Source of the DNA: Actinomycetes bacterium
Lineage (GTDB): Bacteria > Actinomycetota > Actinomycetes > Streptosporangiales > Streptosporangiaceae
Assembly: GCA_025964615.1 (NCBI GenBank)
Contig: JAOPYM010000168.1
Location: 1-44,025, forward strand
Direction: 5' to 3'
Length of the DNA: 44,025 nt
Shown: positions 8,295 through 17,178 of the stretch, piece after piece
How the letters are laid out: each line of letters opens with the position of its first letter
Position numbering within the stretch: position 1 is the stretch's first letter
Program-made: the position numbers and the translations under genes
Notes under the pieces: model-generated
Databases searched by the model: none
What the model saw: the letters and a program-made list of their open reading frames with translations, nothing else
What the model was told of the DNA's origin: nothing

Positions 8295-9884
8295 CTACCG
8301 GGCCAGTCTGGGCATCAGCGCGGAGGCGGCGGCGATCCCGGCCACCGCGGCGACGGTGAGGACCAGGAAGTCCAGCGCAAGGTGCGCCGGCGTGCCGAGC
8401 AGCAGCCCGCGCAGCGCGTCGACCTGGTAGCTCAGCGGGTTGGCGTGACTGACGACCTGCAGCCAGCCGGGCATCAGCTTGACCGGATAGAGCGCGTTCG
8501 ACGCGAAGAACAGCGGCATCGTGATGGCCTGGCCGATGCCCATCAGCCGGTCACGGGTCAGCACGATCCCGGCGATCGACATCGACAGGCAGGAGAAGAA
8601 CGCGGCCCCGAGCACGACCGCCACCAGGACACCGAAGAGCCGGAGCGGGTTCCAGGTGAGCGACACCCCGAGAAGCGCGGCCAGGACCAGCACGACCACC
8701 GCCTGGATCACCGACTTCACGCCGGCCGCGAAGGCTTTGCCCGCAACCAGGGCCGAGCGCGGGGTCGGCGTCACCAGCAGTTTGGTGAGGACCCCCGAGT
8801 CCCGCTCCCAGATGATCATGATCCCGTAGAAGATGGCGATGAACATCGCCGACTGGGCGATGATGCCGGGGGCGAGATAGTCCAGATAGGGGATCTTTCC
8901 GGTGGGGATCGCCCGCAACCGGGTGAAGGTCTCACCGAAGACCAGCAGCCAGAGCGCCGGCTGGATCGCCCGGGTGTAGATCTCGCTGCGGTCGTGCCGG
9001 ATCTTCTGGATCTCCACGACGCACATCGCCTGCGCCCGCGACAGCGCGATCAGCCAGGTCGGGCGCCCGGGGAACGGATCAACCGACACGGGTGGCAGTA
9101 CGGCGGGTGCCTCGGACATCGCGGAAGTCACCCCCGTTCGACTCCAGGTGCCGCCGGCGACGGCACGGAAGACGTCCTCCAGGGTCGGCGAGCCGCCGGG
9201 CAGCGCCGACTTCAGCTCCTGCGGTGTGCCGAGCGCGTGGATCTGTCCCCGGTGCATCATCGCGATGCGGTCGCAGTACTGGTCGGCCTCGTCCATGTAG
9301 TGCGTGGTGACCAGCACGCTCATCCCGGTCTCCGCCCGCGCCGAGGTGAGCCGGTCCCAGACGCTCGACCGGGCGATCGGGTCGAGCCCGATCGTCGGCT
9401 CGTCGAGGATGAGCAGCCGCGGCGAGCTGACCAGCGCCTGGGCCAGCTCGAGGCGCCTGATCATGCCGCCCGAGTACGTCTTGGCCAGCCGGTCCGCCAC
9501 ATCGGTCAGGTCGACGATGGCGAGCGCCTCCTCGACCCTGGCGGGCCGCGCCTTACGGGGGATGTCGAAGACCCGCGCGAACAGTGCGATGTTCTCCCGC
9601 CCGGTCAGCCCGGAATCGGCGGAAAGCTGCTGTGGGACATAGCCGAGCAGCCGGCGGACCGCCATCTTGTGCTTCGCGACGTCCCGGCCGAAGACCCGGA
9701 TCATGCCGGCGGGCACCGGCAGCAGCGTGGTGATGGCCCGGATCGCGGTGGTCTTCCCGGCTCCATTGGGGCCGAGCAGGCCGAAGACCTCGCCGGGCTC
9801 GACGCGCAGGTCCACGCCGTCGACCGCCCTCGTACTCCCGAAGTTGTAGGTCAGGCCCACACACTCGACAGCCGGATCAGACAC
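8295..9884 (-). CDS. Fused ABC exporter: DrrA-type ATPase plus ABC2 permease
   Basis: The 529-residue polypeptide joins an ATPase (about 1-240) to a permease (about 275-529), which in most drug exporters are separate DrrA/DrrB-like proteins. ATPase motifs: LLGPNGAGKTTAIRAI (Walker A), TYSGGMIRRLELAQAL (signature), LLILDEPTIGLDP (Walker B) and VTTHYMDEAD (switch His). The permease half has about six hydrophobic segments, with the LAPGIIAQSAMF and PVKLMPGWLQVVSHANPLSYQVDALRG motifs of the ABC-2 family. The linker carries TWSRTGVTSAMSEAPAV. The start at 9884 lies inside the end of marR (8-bp overlap), so expression is coupled to the regulator. Substrate is likely a hydrophobic drug or metabolite (inference). 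Confidence 0.92.
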   Translation of the reverse strand: MSDPAVECVGLTYNFGSTRAVDGVDLRVEPGEVFGLLGPNGAGKTTAIRAITTLLPVPAGMIRVFGRDVAKHKMAVRRLLGYVPQQLSADSGLTGRENIALFARVFDIPRKARPARVEEALAIVDLTDVADRLAKTYSGGMIRRLELAQALVSSPRLLILDEPTIGLDPIARSSVWDRLTSARAETGMSVLVTTHYMDEADQYCDRIAMMHRGQIHALGTPQELKSALPGGSPTLEDVFRAVAGGTWSRTGVTSAMSEAPAVLPPVSVDPFPGRPTWLIALSRAQAMCVVEIQKIRHDRSEIYTRAIQPALWLLVFGETFTRLRAIPTGKIPYLDYLAPGIIAQSAMFIAIFYGIMIIWERDSGVLTKLLVTPTPRSALVAGKAFAAGVKSVIQAVVVLVLAALLGVSLTWNPLRLFGVLVAVVLGAAFFSCLSMSIAGIVLTRDRLMGIGQAITMPLFFASNALYPVKLMPGWLQVVSHANPLSYQVDALRGLLLGTPAHLALDFLVLTVAAVAGIAAASALMPRLAR

Positions 9885-10338
9885 GCTGCCCCTCCAGTTC
9901 TTCGTGCAGGTTCCCGGCGAGCCGCCGCAGCGCGGGAAGCGCGCCGAGGAGCGCGGCCTGGTCGGCCTCCGGCAGTCTGCCCAGCTCTGCGGCGAGCAGT
10001 TCCGAACGGCGCCGTTCCCATTCGGCGAGCCGGTCGCGGGCCATCTCGGTCACCGTGAGGTGCGCGGCGCGGCGGTCGGCCGGATCCGGGGTACGGGCCA
10101 GCATGCCGGCGGTGACGAGCTGGTTGACCAGGGTGGACACGGAGTTCCCTGCCAGGTGCAGCTCCTGGGCCGCCGCCGACACTCCGATCCCCGGCTGGGC
10201 CGCGACGATGCGCAGCAGTTCCACCTGGGCGCCGCGAAGACGGGGCCCAGGCAGCCCCTGCCGCAGCCGGCGGCGGACCAGGCGCTGGATCCCGGCGAGT
10301 ACGTCCGCCAGTTCGTCAGCGCCGGTCATGGATCCCAT
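9877..10338 (-). CDS. MarR-family transcriptional regulator
   Basis: The 153-residue product has the winged helix-turn-helix of MarR proteins: GAQVELLRIVAAQPGIGVSAAAQEL, then the recognition helix AGNSVSTLVNQLVTAGMLARTPDPADRRAAHLTVT with the wing motif DPADRR. Size is typical (about 150 aa). It overlaps the exporter gene at its 3' end, and a perfect inverted repeat lies across its own promoter, so it most likely represses both itself and the exporter until a ligand binds. The ATG at 10338 stands 6 nt after TATTGT, which suggests a leaderless transcript; an in-frame ATG at 10329 is the alternative start. Confidence 0.9.
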   Translation of the reverse strand: MGSMTGADELADVLAGIQRLVRRRLRQGLPGPRLRGAQVELLRIVAAQPGIGVSAAAQELHLAGNSVSTLVNQLVTAGMLARTPDPADRRAAHLTVTEMARDRLAEWERRRSELLAAELGRLPEADQAALLGALPALRRLAGNLHEELEGQRV

Positions 10339-10345
10339 ACCGTGA

Positions 10346-10370
10346 CAATACCTCTCAGTACGAGGTATTG
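10346..10370. promoter_or_regulatory. MarR operator: perfect 9-bp inverted repeat
   Basis: CAATACCTC (10346-10354) and GAGGTATTG (10362-10370) are exact reverse complements separated by 7 nt, a 16-bp center-to-center spacing suited to a MarR dimer. One arm contains most of the TATTGT -10 hexamer (10345-10350 on the minus strand) whose position predicts transcription starting at the marR ATG. Binding would block RNA polymerase directly. Confidence 0.8.
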
Positions 10371-10489
10371 GGCATCGATCCGGCTATGTCATATATGGGG
10401 CCTTGCGGGATTCATGGCCGCGCGGCGGGAGACCTCGCCCGCCCACCTAAGTCAGTTCGAGCGGCTGTCAAGGTGTTGTTCAGGGCCCG

Positions 10490-10607
10490 GAAAGTTAAAG
10501 CGACGCCGGGTGGATACGGGGGCAATCCACCCGGCGTCGCACATCGGTGTTCCGACGGGGGCCCGGAACACCGGCACGGGCGCCCCGACGGGGGACCAGA
10601 GCGCCAG
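10490..10607 (-). ncRNA. 6C-like structured small RNA with C-rich hairpin loops
   Basis: On the minus strand three hairpins follow each other, each exposing CCCCCGT. A 5' stem GGCGC/GCGCC comes first; then CGGTGTTCC/GGAACACCG (9 bp) with loop GGGCCCCCGTC; then a perfect 16-bp stem GCGACGCCGGGTGGAT with loop TGCCCCCGT, followed by TTTAACTTT, which looks like an intrinsic terminator. No ORF fits the stretch. Two or more stem-loops with C-runs in the loops is the defining feature of the actinobacterial 6C RNA, a trans-acting regulator that pairs with G-rich mRNA regions. Assignment to that family is by memory of its structure; the C-runs here are five, not six. The 5' end is estimated from the -10 box. 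Confidence 0.72.
10500..10540 (-). terminator. Intrinsic terminator hairpin of the 6C-like RNA
   Basis: The arms 10500-10515 and 10525-10540 are perfect 16-bp complements around a 9-nt loop. On the minus strand the stem is followed directly by TTTAACTTT, so it terminates the minus-strand RNA rather than anything on the plus strand. Confidence 0.75.
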
Positions 10608-10612
10608 TACAA

Positions 10613-10644
10613 ATCGTACACCGAACCCCCCCCGTGTTAGTCAA
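10613..10644 (-). promoter_or_regulatory. Promoter of the 6C-like RNA
   Basis: On the minus strand TTGACT (10639-10644) is followed after 20 nt by TACGAT (10613-10618), placing transcription start near 10606, just before the first stem. The 20-nt spacing is longer than the usual 17-18. A run of eight Gs fills the spacer. The -35 begins 8 nt past the DUF3099 stop codon. Confidence 0.5.
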
Positions 10645-10651
10645 GAGGAAG

Positions 10652-10981
10652 TCATGGGCGGATTTCTGGGCGCGGACCGGAAATCTGATTCTGGTTCGCC
10701 GTTTCGTCGCTGTAGAGGGGCTTGGAGCGGTCCGGCTCGCGTCCGCCGTTGGCGAACACGACGCTGATGTACGGCAGGACGATCGCCCCCGCGAGCAGGA
10801 TGAGGACGATCCAGAAGGGGGCGTGCCCGGCCAGCAGCACGCCCGCGAGCAGACAGGCCGTGCGAATGCTCATGGACACCAGGTAGCGCTTCTGCCGGTA
10901 GTTGATGTCCTCCGACATCGGCCGCCGGGCGTCGGTGACCGTGTACACATCTGTGGCCTTGCGGCGGGGAATTACCCTCAC
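10652..10981 (-). CDS. DUF3099 membrane protein
   Basis: The 109-residue product matches the actinobacterial DUF3099 family: VYTVTDARRPMSEDINYRQKRYLVSMSIRTACLLAGV near the N-terminus, then two membrane helices (SIRTACLLAGVLLAG and FWIVLILLAGAIVLPYISVVFA), and a hydrophilic, charged tail. Function is unknown. The GTG at 10981 lacks a ribosome-binding site but stands 6 nt after TACCTT, so a leaderless mRNA is likely. It is followed on the same strand by the 6C-like RNA and diverges from dodecin. Confidence 0.85.
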   Translation of the reverse strand: MRVIPRRKATDVYTVTDARRPMSEDINYRQKRYLVSMSIRTACLLAGVLLAGHAPFWIVLILLAGAIVLPYISVVFANGGREPDRSKPLYSDETANQNQISGPRPEIRP

Positions 10982-11031
10982 GATTCCAAGGTAGGCCCAG
11001 GGCTTACGCCACGCGACACCAGGAGGTACTC

Positions 11032-11247
11032 ATGTCCGATCGGACCTACCGGGTCACCGAGATCGTCGGCACGTCGCCCGACGGGATCGAGGATGCCGTG
11101 CGCAACGGTGTCAGGAGAGCTGGTCAGACCCTGCGGCATCTCGACTGGTTCGAGATCACGGAGGTACGCGGCCAGATCGTCGACGGGGAGGTCGCGCACT
11201 TCCAGGTCGGGATAAAGCTCGGTTTCCGGCTTGAGGACGCATCCTGA
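11032..11247 (+). CDS. Dodecin family flavin-binding protein
   Basis: The 71-residue product is a full-length dodecin: a single beta-alpha-beta-beta unit with TYRVTEIVGTSPDGIEDAVRNGVRRAGQTLRHLDWFEITEVRGQI and VAHFQVGIKLGFRL. Dodecins form hollow dodecamers that store or buffer flavins (riboflavin, FMN) and sometimes CoA. The aromatic Trp in LDWFEITE is the residue that stacks on the isoalloxazine ring in the family. A strong AGGAGGT lies 4 nt before the ATG. Confidence 0.93.
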   Translation: MSDRTYRVTEIVGTSPDGIEDAVRNGVRRAGQTLRHLDWFEITEVRGQIVDGEVAHFQVGIKLGFRLEDAS

Positions 11248-11409
11248 TTACCTTGCTCTAACCTGATCCTCACCTCCAACCTGCTTCACTGCCGACCCTG
11301 AGGTACGGCATGCCGGGGCTCGCGGCGGAAGTGCACGAACCCATCCGCCAGGCGACCGCTTTCCATACGCCGGCGCTCCAGGGGTCGCCGGGGAGACAGG
11401 AGAACAGTG

Positions 11410-11814
11410 ATGCGGAGATACGGCCTGCTGCTCGGATTGGCGGTCGGCGCGATGGTGCTCACGGGATGCGGCGGCGGCAGCAAGGCGTCCAACAATCCGA
11501 GCACCAACGCCAGCACCCCGGCGACCAGCGACTCCCCGAATCCCACCACATCCGCGACCGGCAAGGCCAAGGGCAAGGTGAAGGTGAAGGTGAAGGCCGC
11601 CGCCAAGGGCGCCAAGTGCGGCACCGCCACTGTCGCCGCTGGTACGGACCCGCAGGGCTGCGCGCACGTCACCAAGGTCTTCCAGATCTACGCGACCAAG
11701 AAGAGCGCCACCGGAGCCGCGAAGTTCAGCGGGTGGGACTGCAAGAAGGTCACCGCGAAGAAGATCATCTCCTGCACCAAGGGCACGCTGACCATCCACG
11801 AGCCCTCGGCCTGA
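11410..11814 (+). CDS. Small Lys-rich lipoprotein of unknown function
   Basis: The 134-residue product begins with a lipoprotein signal (MRRYGLLLGLAVGAMVLTGCGG, lipobox LTGC). A low-complexity Ser/Thr/Pro/Asn linker follows, then a basic stretch (GKAKGKVKVKVKAAAKGAK) encoded by three in-phase AAGGTG repeats. A C-terminal domain of about 75 residues carries four cysteines (KCGTATV, QGCAHV, WDCKKV, SCTKG), probably as disulfides. I recognise no family. The ATG at 11410 with AGGAG 7 nt upstream is preferred over the GTG at 11407. It probably sits on the outer face of the membrane. Confidence 0.75.
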   Translation: MRRYGLLLGLAVGAMVLTGCGGGSKASNNPSTNASTPATSDSPNPTTSATGKAKGKVKVKVKAAAKGAKCGTATVAAGTDPQGCAHVTKVFQIYATKKSATGAAKFSGWDCKKVTAKKIISCTKGTLTIHEPSA

Positions 11815-11829
11815 GACATCGCATCCTTG

Positions 11830-11856
11830 CGGAGGCGGGCGGTCCGCCCGCCTCCG
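11830..11856. terminator. Bidirectional terminator hairpin
   Basis: CGGAGGCGGGCG and CGCCCGCCTCCG form a perfect 12-bp, all-but-one GC stem with a 3-nt loop (GTC). It lies 15 nt after the lipoprotein stop and 5 nt past the end of tldE on the other strand, between convergent genes. Confidence 0.8.
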
Positions 11857-11861
11857 GAAGG

Positions 11862-13249
11862 TCAGCTCGCCTGGCTGACGGTGGACATGTTGAAGTCGCA
11901 GACCCGCAGCGCCGGCATGGCGGTCCGGGTGAAGTAGTCCGACCACTCCCGCGGCAGGGTCTGCTCGGTACGGCCGACCTCGGCCAGCCGTGACAGCATC
12001 CCGACCGGGCTCTCGTTGAACCGGAAGTTGTTGACCTGGCCGACGACCTCCCCGTTTTCGACGAGGTAGACGCCGTCGCGGGTCAGCCCGGTGAGCAGCA
12101 GGCTCTGCGGGTCGACCTCCCTGATGTACCACAGGCACGTCAGCAGCAGCCCACGCTCCGTACTCGCCACCATCTCCTCCAGCGACGGCCCGGCCGGGGA
12201 CGGGCCGCTCATGAGGAGGTTGTCGATGCCGGGAGTGAGCGGCAGGCCGGTGAGCCGGGCCGAGTACCGGGTATCGGTGAGCGCCGCCAGTCTTCCGTCG
12301 GCGATCCAGTCGGTGGCCCCCAGCGGCAGCCCGTTGTCGAAGACCGAGGAGTCCCCGCCGGAGGCGTGCGCGATGACGAACGGCGCGCACTCCAGGCCGG
12401 GCGCCGCCGGGTCGCTCCACAGCCTGACCGGCAGGCTCGTCAGCTCGTCGCCGACCCTGGTGCCGCCGCCGGGCTTGGAGAAGACCGTACGGCCCTCGTG
12501 GGCGTCCCGTCCGGAGGCCGTCCAGTACAGGTAGGTCATCAGGTCCGCCACCGCGCTGGGCGGCAGCAGCGACTCGTACCGGCCCGCGGGCAGGTCGATC
12601 CGGCGCCTGCCCCAGTCGAGCCGCTGGTCGAGCGAGGCGACCATCGCGGGGACATCGACGCCGCCGAAGTCGCGGGTGCTCACCCCGCCCCACGCTGAAC
12701 CCGACAGGTCGGCGGTCTTGGCGTTCAGCTCCACCTTGCCGGTCGGCTGGTCGTGCCGCAGGCGCAGGCCCGATGAGCTCCCGATGAAGGTCGAGGTCAG
12801 CTCGTGGTGGGCGAAGCCGTACAGCCTGCGGTCCGACGCGGCGGCGACGCCGAACGCCTCGCCCAGCGCGGGCGCGAACCCCTCGAAGACCCCGATGGAC
12901 GTCGCGGCGGGCTCGTCGGCCCAGTGCGCGGAGGCCATCGACGAACGGACCAGTGGGGAGGCGTCCTCGGCGGGTTCGTTCCCGTCGGCGATCTCCTCTG
13001 CGGCCCGGACGAGCTCTTCGATCTGGTCCGGCAGGACCCCGGCCCGCGAGACCACGCCGCTGGCCACGCCCTCGCCCTTGTTGCGCAGTGCGATGACGGT
13101 GAGGCGGCGCGAACGGCTGACTCCGTTGGTGGTGAGCGTGTTGCCCGCCCACCTCAGGTTGGCGGCGCTCGAGGCGTCGGCGATGACGATGCAGTCGTCG
13201 GCCTTGGACAGCTCCAGGGCCCGTTCGACGCTCTCCTGCGGCGTCATGC

Positions 13250-13253
<4 letters not shown>
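11862..13253 (-). CDS. TldE/PmbA-like subunit of the TldD/E protease
   Basis: The 463-residue product shows the TldD/PmbA fold: an N-terminal region with CIVIADASSAANLRWAGNTLTTNG, a middle region, and the C-terminal LLLTGLTRDGVYLVENGEVVGQVNNFRFNESP motif shared by both subunits. No HExxxH zinc motif is present, as expected for the TldE/PmbA partner, which in E. coli supports the active TldD subunit. TldD/E cleaves unfolded peptides and matures microcin B17 and the CcdA antitoxin. The gene is translationally coupled to tldD (ATGA overlap at 13250-13253), and GGAGG lies 7 nt before the ATG. Confidence 0.9.
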
Positions 13254-14758
<1,505 letters not shown>

Positions 14759-14871
14759 TAGGGCAACCTACCTCGCCCGCCGCTCATCCGATGCGGACAA
14801 GCCGGGTCGCCGGATGTTGTCGGTTCCCGCATCTCATGGCGTGTCCGCGGACCGATACGCTCGGTCGCTGA

Positions 14872-15603
<732 letters not shown>

Positions 15604-15604
15604 A

Positions 15605-16381
15605 ATGGGACTTCTCGACGGTAAGCGCATTCTGGTCACCGGCGTCCTCACCGACGCCTCGATCGCCTTCCACGTGGCCAGGCTCGCCCAGGAGGAGGGC
15701 GCCCAGGTCGTGCTCACGGCCTACCCGCGGCCGACCCTGACCGCACGCTATGCCAAGCGGCTCCCGTCCGGTCCGGACAACCCGCCGCCGGTCATCGAGC
15801 TCGACGTGACCAGCACGCAGCAGCTCGAGGGTCTCGCCGGGGTGCTGGCCGAGCACGTGGACGGGCTCGACGGGGTCGTGCACGCGATCGGCTTCGCCCC
15901 GCAGACGGCACTGGGCGGCAACTTCCTGAACACGCCGTGGGAGGACGTCGCGACGGCCGTGCATACTTCGACGTACTCGCTGAAGGCGCTCACCATGGCC
16001 TGCCTGCCGCTGATGAAGAGCGGCGGCTCGGTGGTCGGCCTGGACTTCGACGCCACCAAGGCCTGGCCGGTCTACGACTGGATGGGCGTGGCCAAGGCGG
16101 GCCTGGAGTCCTGCTCCCGCTACCTCGCCCGCTACCTCGGCCCGCAGGGCATCAGGGTCAATCTGGTGGCCGCCGGGCCGCTGAAGACGATGGCAGCCAA
16201 GAGCATCCCCGGCTTCGAGGAGTTCACCGAGATCTGGCCGCAGGTCGCCCCGCTCGGCTGGGATGTCGAGGATTCCGAGCCCGCCGCCCGCGCGGCCGTG
16301 GCGCTGCTGTCGGACTGGTTCCCGGCCACGACCGGTGAGATCGTGCACGTCGACGGCGGAGTGCACGCCATGGGTGCCTGA
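15605..16381 (+). CDS. fabI: Enoyl-ACP reductase FabI (InhA-type)
   Basis: The 258-residue product catalyses the NADH-dependent last reduction of the FAS-II elongation cycle. It keeps the InhA features: GLLDGKRILVTG, the TDASIAF nucleotide loop, LDGVVHAIGF, Phe148, catalytic Tyr157 and Lys164 (PVYDWMGVAKAGLES), AAGPLKT and the LLSDWFPATTGEIVHVDGG end. Residue 94, a serine in M. tuberculosis InhA, is alanine here. The track ORF starts at 15575 within fabG; the ATG at 15605, 1 nt after the fabG stop, matches the family N-terminus. It is cotranscribed with fabG and ends at a strong hairpin. Confidence 0.95.
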   Translation: MGLLDGKRILVTGVLTDASIAFHVARLAQEEGAQVVLTAYPRPTLTARYAKRLPSGPDNPPPVIELDVTSTQQLEGLAGVLAEHVDGLDGVVHAIGFAPQTALGGNFLNTPWEDVATAVHTSTYSLKALTMACLPLMKSGGSVVGLDFDATKAWPVYDWMGVAKAGLESCSRYLARYLGPQGIRVNLVAAGPLKTMAAKSIPGFEEFTEIWPQVAPLGWDVEDSEPAARAAVALLSDWFPATTGEIVHVDGGVHAMGA

Positions 16382-16386
16382 CCCGG

Positions 16387-16425
16387 CGGTCTGGAAGGGG
16401 AGCAGGGGTCACCCCTTCCAGACCG
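16387..16425. terminator. Bidirectional terminator after fabG-fabI
   Basis: CGGTCTGGAAGGGG and CCCCTTCCAGACCG form a perfect 14-bp stem with an 11-nt loop (16401-16411). It starts 5 nt after the fabI stop and ends 7 nt before the end of the convergent secreted-protein gene. Confidence 0.85.
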
Positions 16426-16432
16426 GTGAGGG

Positions 16433-17050
16433 TCAGCGTGCGGACCGGCGCCGGCGGCCGACCATCGTGAGGTTCAGGGCGCCCACGACGCCCGCAAGGC
16501 CGGCCGCACCGGCCACCCAGACGACATGCTGCGGCTGGTACACCTGCGCGGCCATCGGTGAGACCAGATGCGTCTCGGTGAGTACGCTACTGGCCGGCAC
16601 CTGGTCGGCCACCTGCGGAACCTGGGGGAGCAGCCCTGGCAGCTGCGCGGTGGTGCTACCCGCGGTGTACGGCTGGACCGAGCCGGGCAGCGAGGCTGGG
16701 CCGGTGAGGCCGGTCGATCCGGTCCGGGTCGTCGTCGTGCCGGTCCTGGCGCTGCTCTTCGTGGCCGGCGGCGGGGTCTTCGCCGTCGGGTTCGGCGTGG
16801 GCGGCTTCACCTGCGGTGGCGGGGTCTGCGGCTGGTTCTGGTGCTTGAGCTTGTCGATCTGCTTCTGCAGGTTGTTGGCGGCCTCCCTGAGCTGGCAGGC
16901 GATGCTGGCGATGGTGCTCTTCGGGTCATGTCCCTTCGCGCAGTGCGTGGCCGCGTCCGCCGGCCCCGCTCCGCCGAGCAGGAACGCGAAGGCGCCCACC
17001 GTGACCGCCGAGGTGACTCCAAGCCGTCGAAACCGTCGCTGGTCGGGCAT
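16433..17050 (-). CDS. Secreted, membrane-anchored coiled-coil/Pro-rich protein
   Basis: The 205-residue product has a signal peptide (VTSAVTVGAFAFLLGGAGPADAA, likely cleaved after ADA), a short conserved-looking region with two cysteines (HCAKGHD, SIACQLREA), a predicted coiled coil (REAANNLQKQIDKLKHQN), then a Pro/Thr/Ser-rich linker. At the C-terminus a hydrophobic helix (VVWVAGAAGLAGVVGALNLTMV) is followed by GRRRRSAR. This is the layout of a wall-spanning anchored protein, but no LPxTG-type motif precedes the helix. I choose the ATG at 17050 because AAGGAG lies 4 nt upstream; the track start at 17095 is less likely. Function unknown. Confidence 0.75.
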   Translation of the reverse strand: MPDQRRFRRLGVTSAVTVGAFAFLLGGAGPADAATHCAKGHDPKSTIASIACQLREAANNLQKQIDKLKHQNQPQTPPPQVKPPTPNPTAKTPPPATKSSARTGTTTTRTGSTGLTGPASLPGSVQPYTAGSTTAQLPGLLPQVPQVADQVPASSVLTETHLVSPMAAQVYQPQHVVWVAGAAGLAGVVGALNLTMVGRRRRSAR

Positions 17051-17119
17051 TCTGCTCCTTATGCCGACATGCCCCGATGTGTTCTTCGACACCATGTCTA
17101 ACGCATCGGGAGATCAAAA

Positions 17120-17136
17120 GTCACGCACCAGTCACG
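17120..17136 (-). promoter_or_regulatory. GTCACG direct repeat, 11-bp period (OmpR-family-like site)
   Basis: GTCACG occurs at 17120-17125 and 17131-17136, separated by 5 nt. A hexamer-N5-hexamer direct repeat is the typical half-site layout of OmpR-family response regulators, and GTCACA-type repeats are known for MtrA of mycobacteria. It lies 70-86 bp upstream of the secreted-protein start, next to a GTGACT/TAGACA -35/-10 candidate. Confidence 0.4.
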
Positions 17137-17178
17137 TGTTGATCATCTGCGCCGGAGGTATTTCTCCGTCCGTAGTTG

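Noticed and set aside
10380-10640. Small ORFs on both strands (10368-10640 and 10412-10621)
   Set aside because: They run through the perfect hairpins of the 6C-like RNA and have no family features or ribosome-binding sites.
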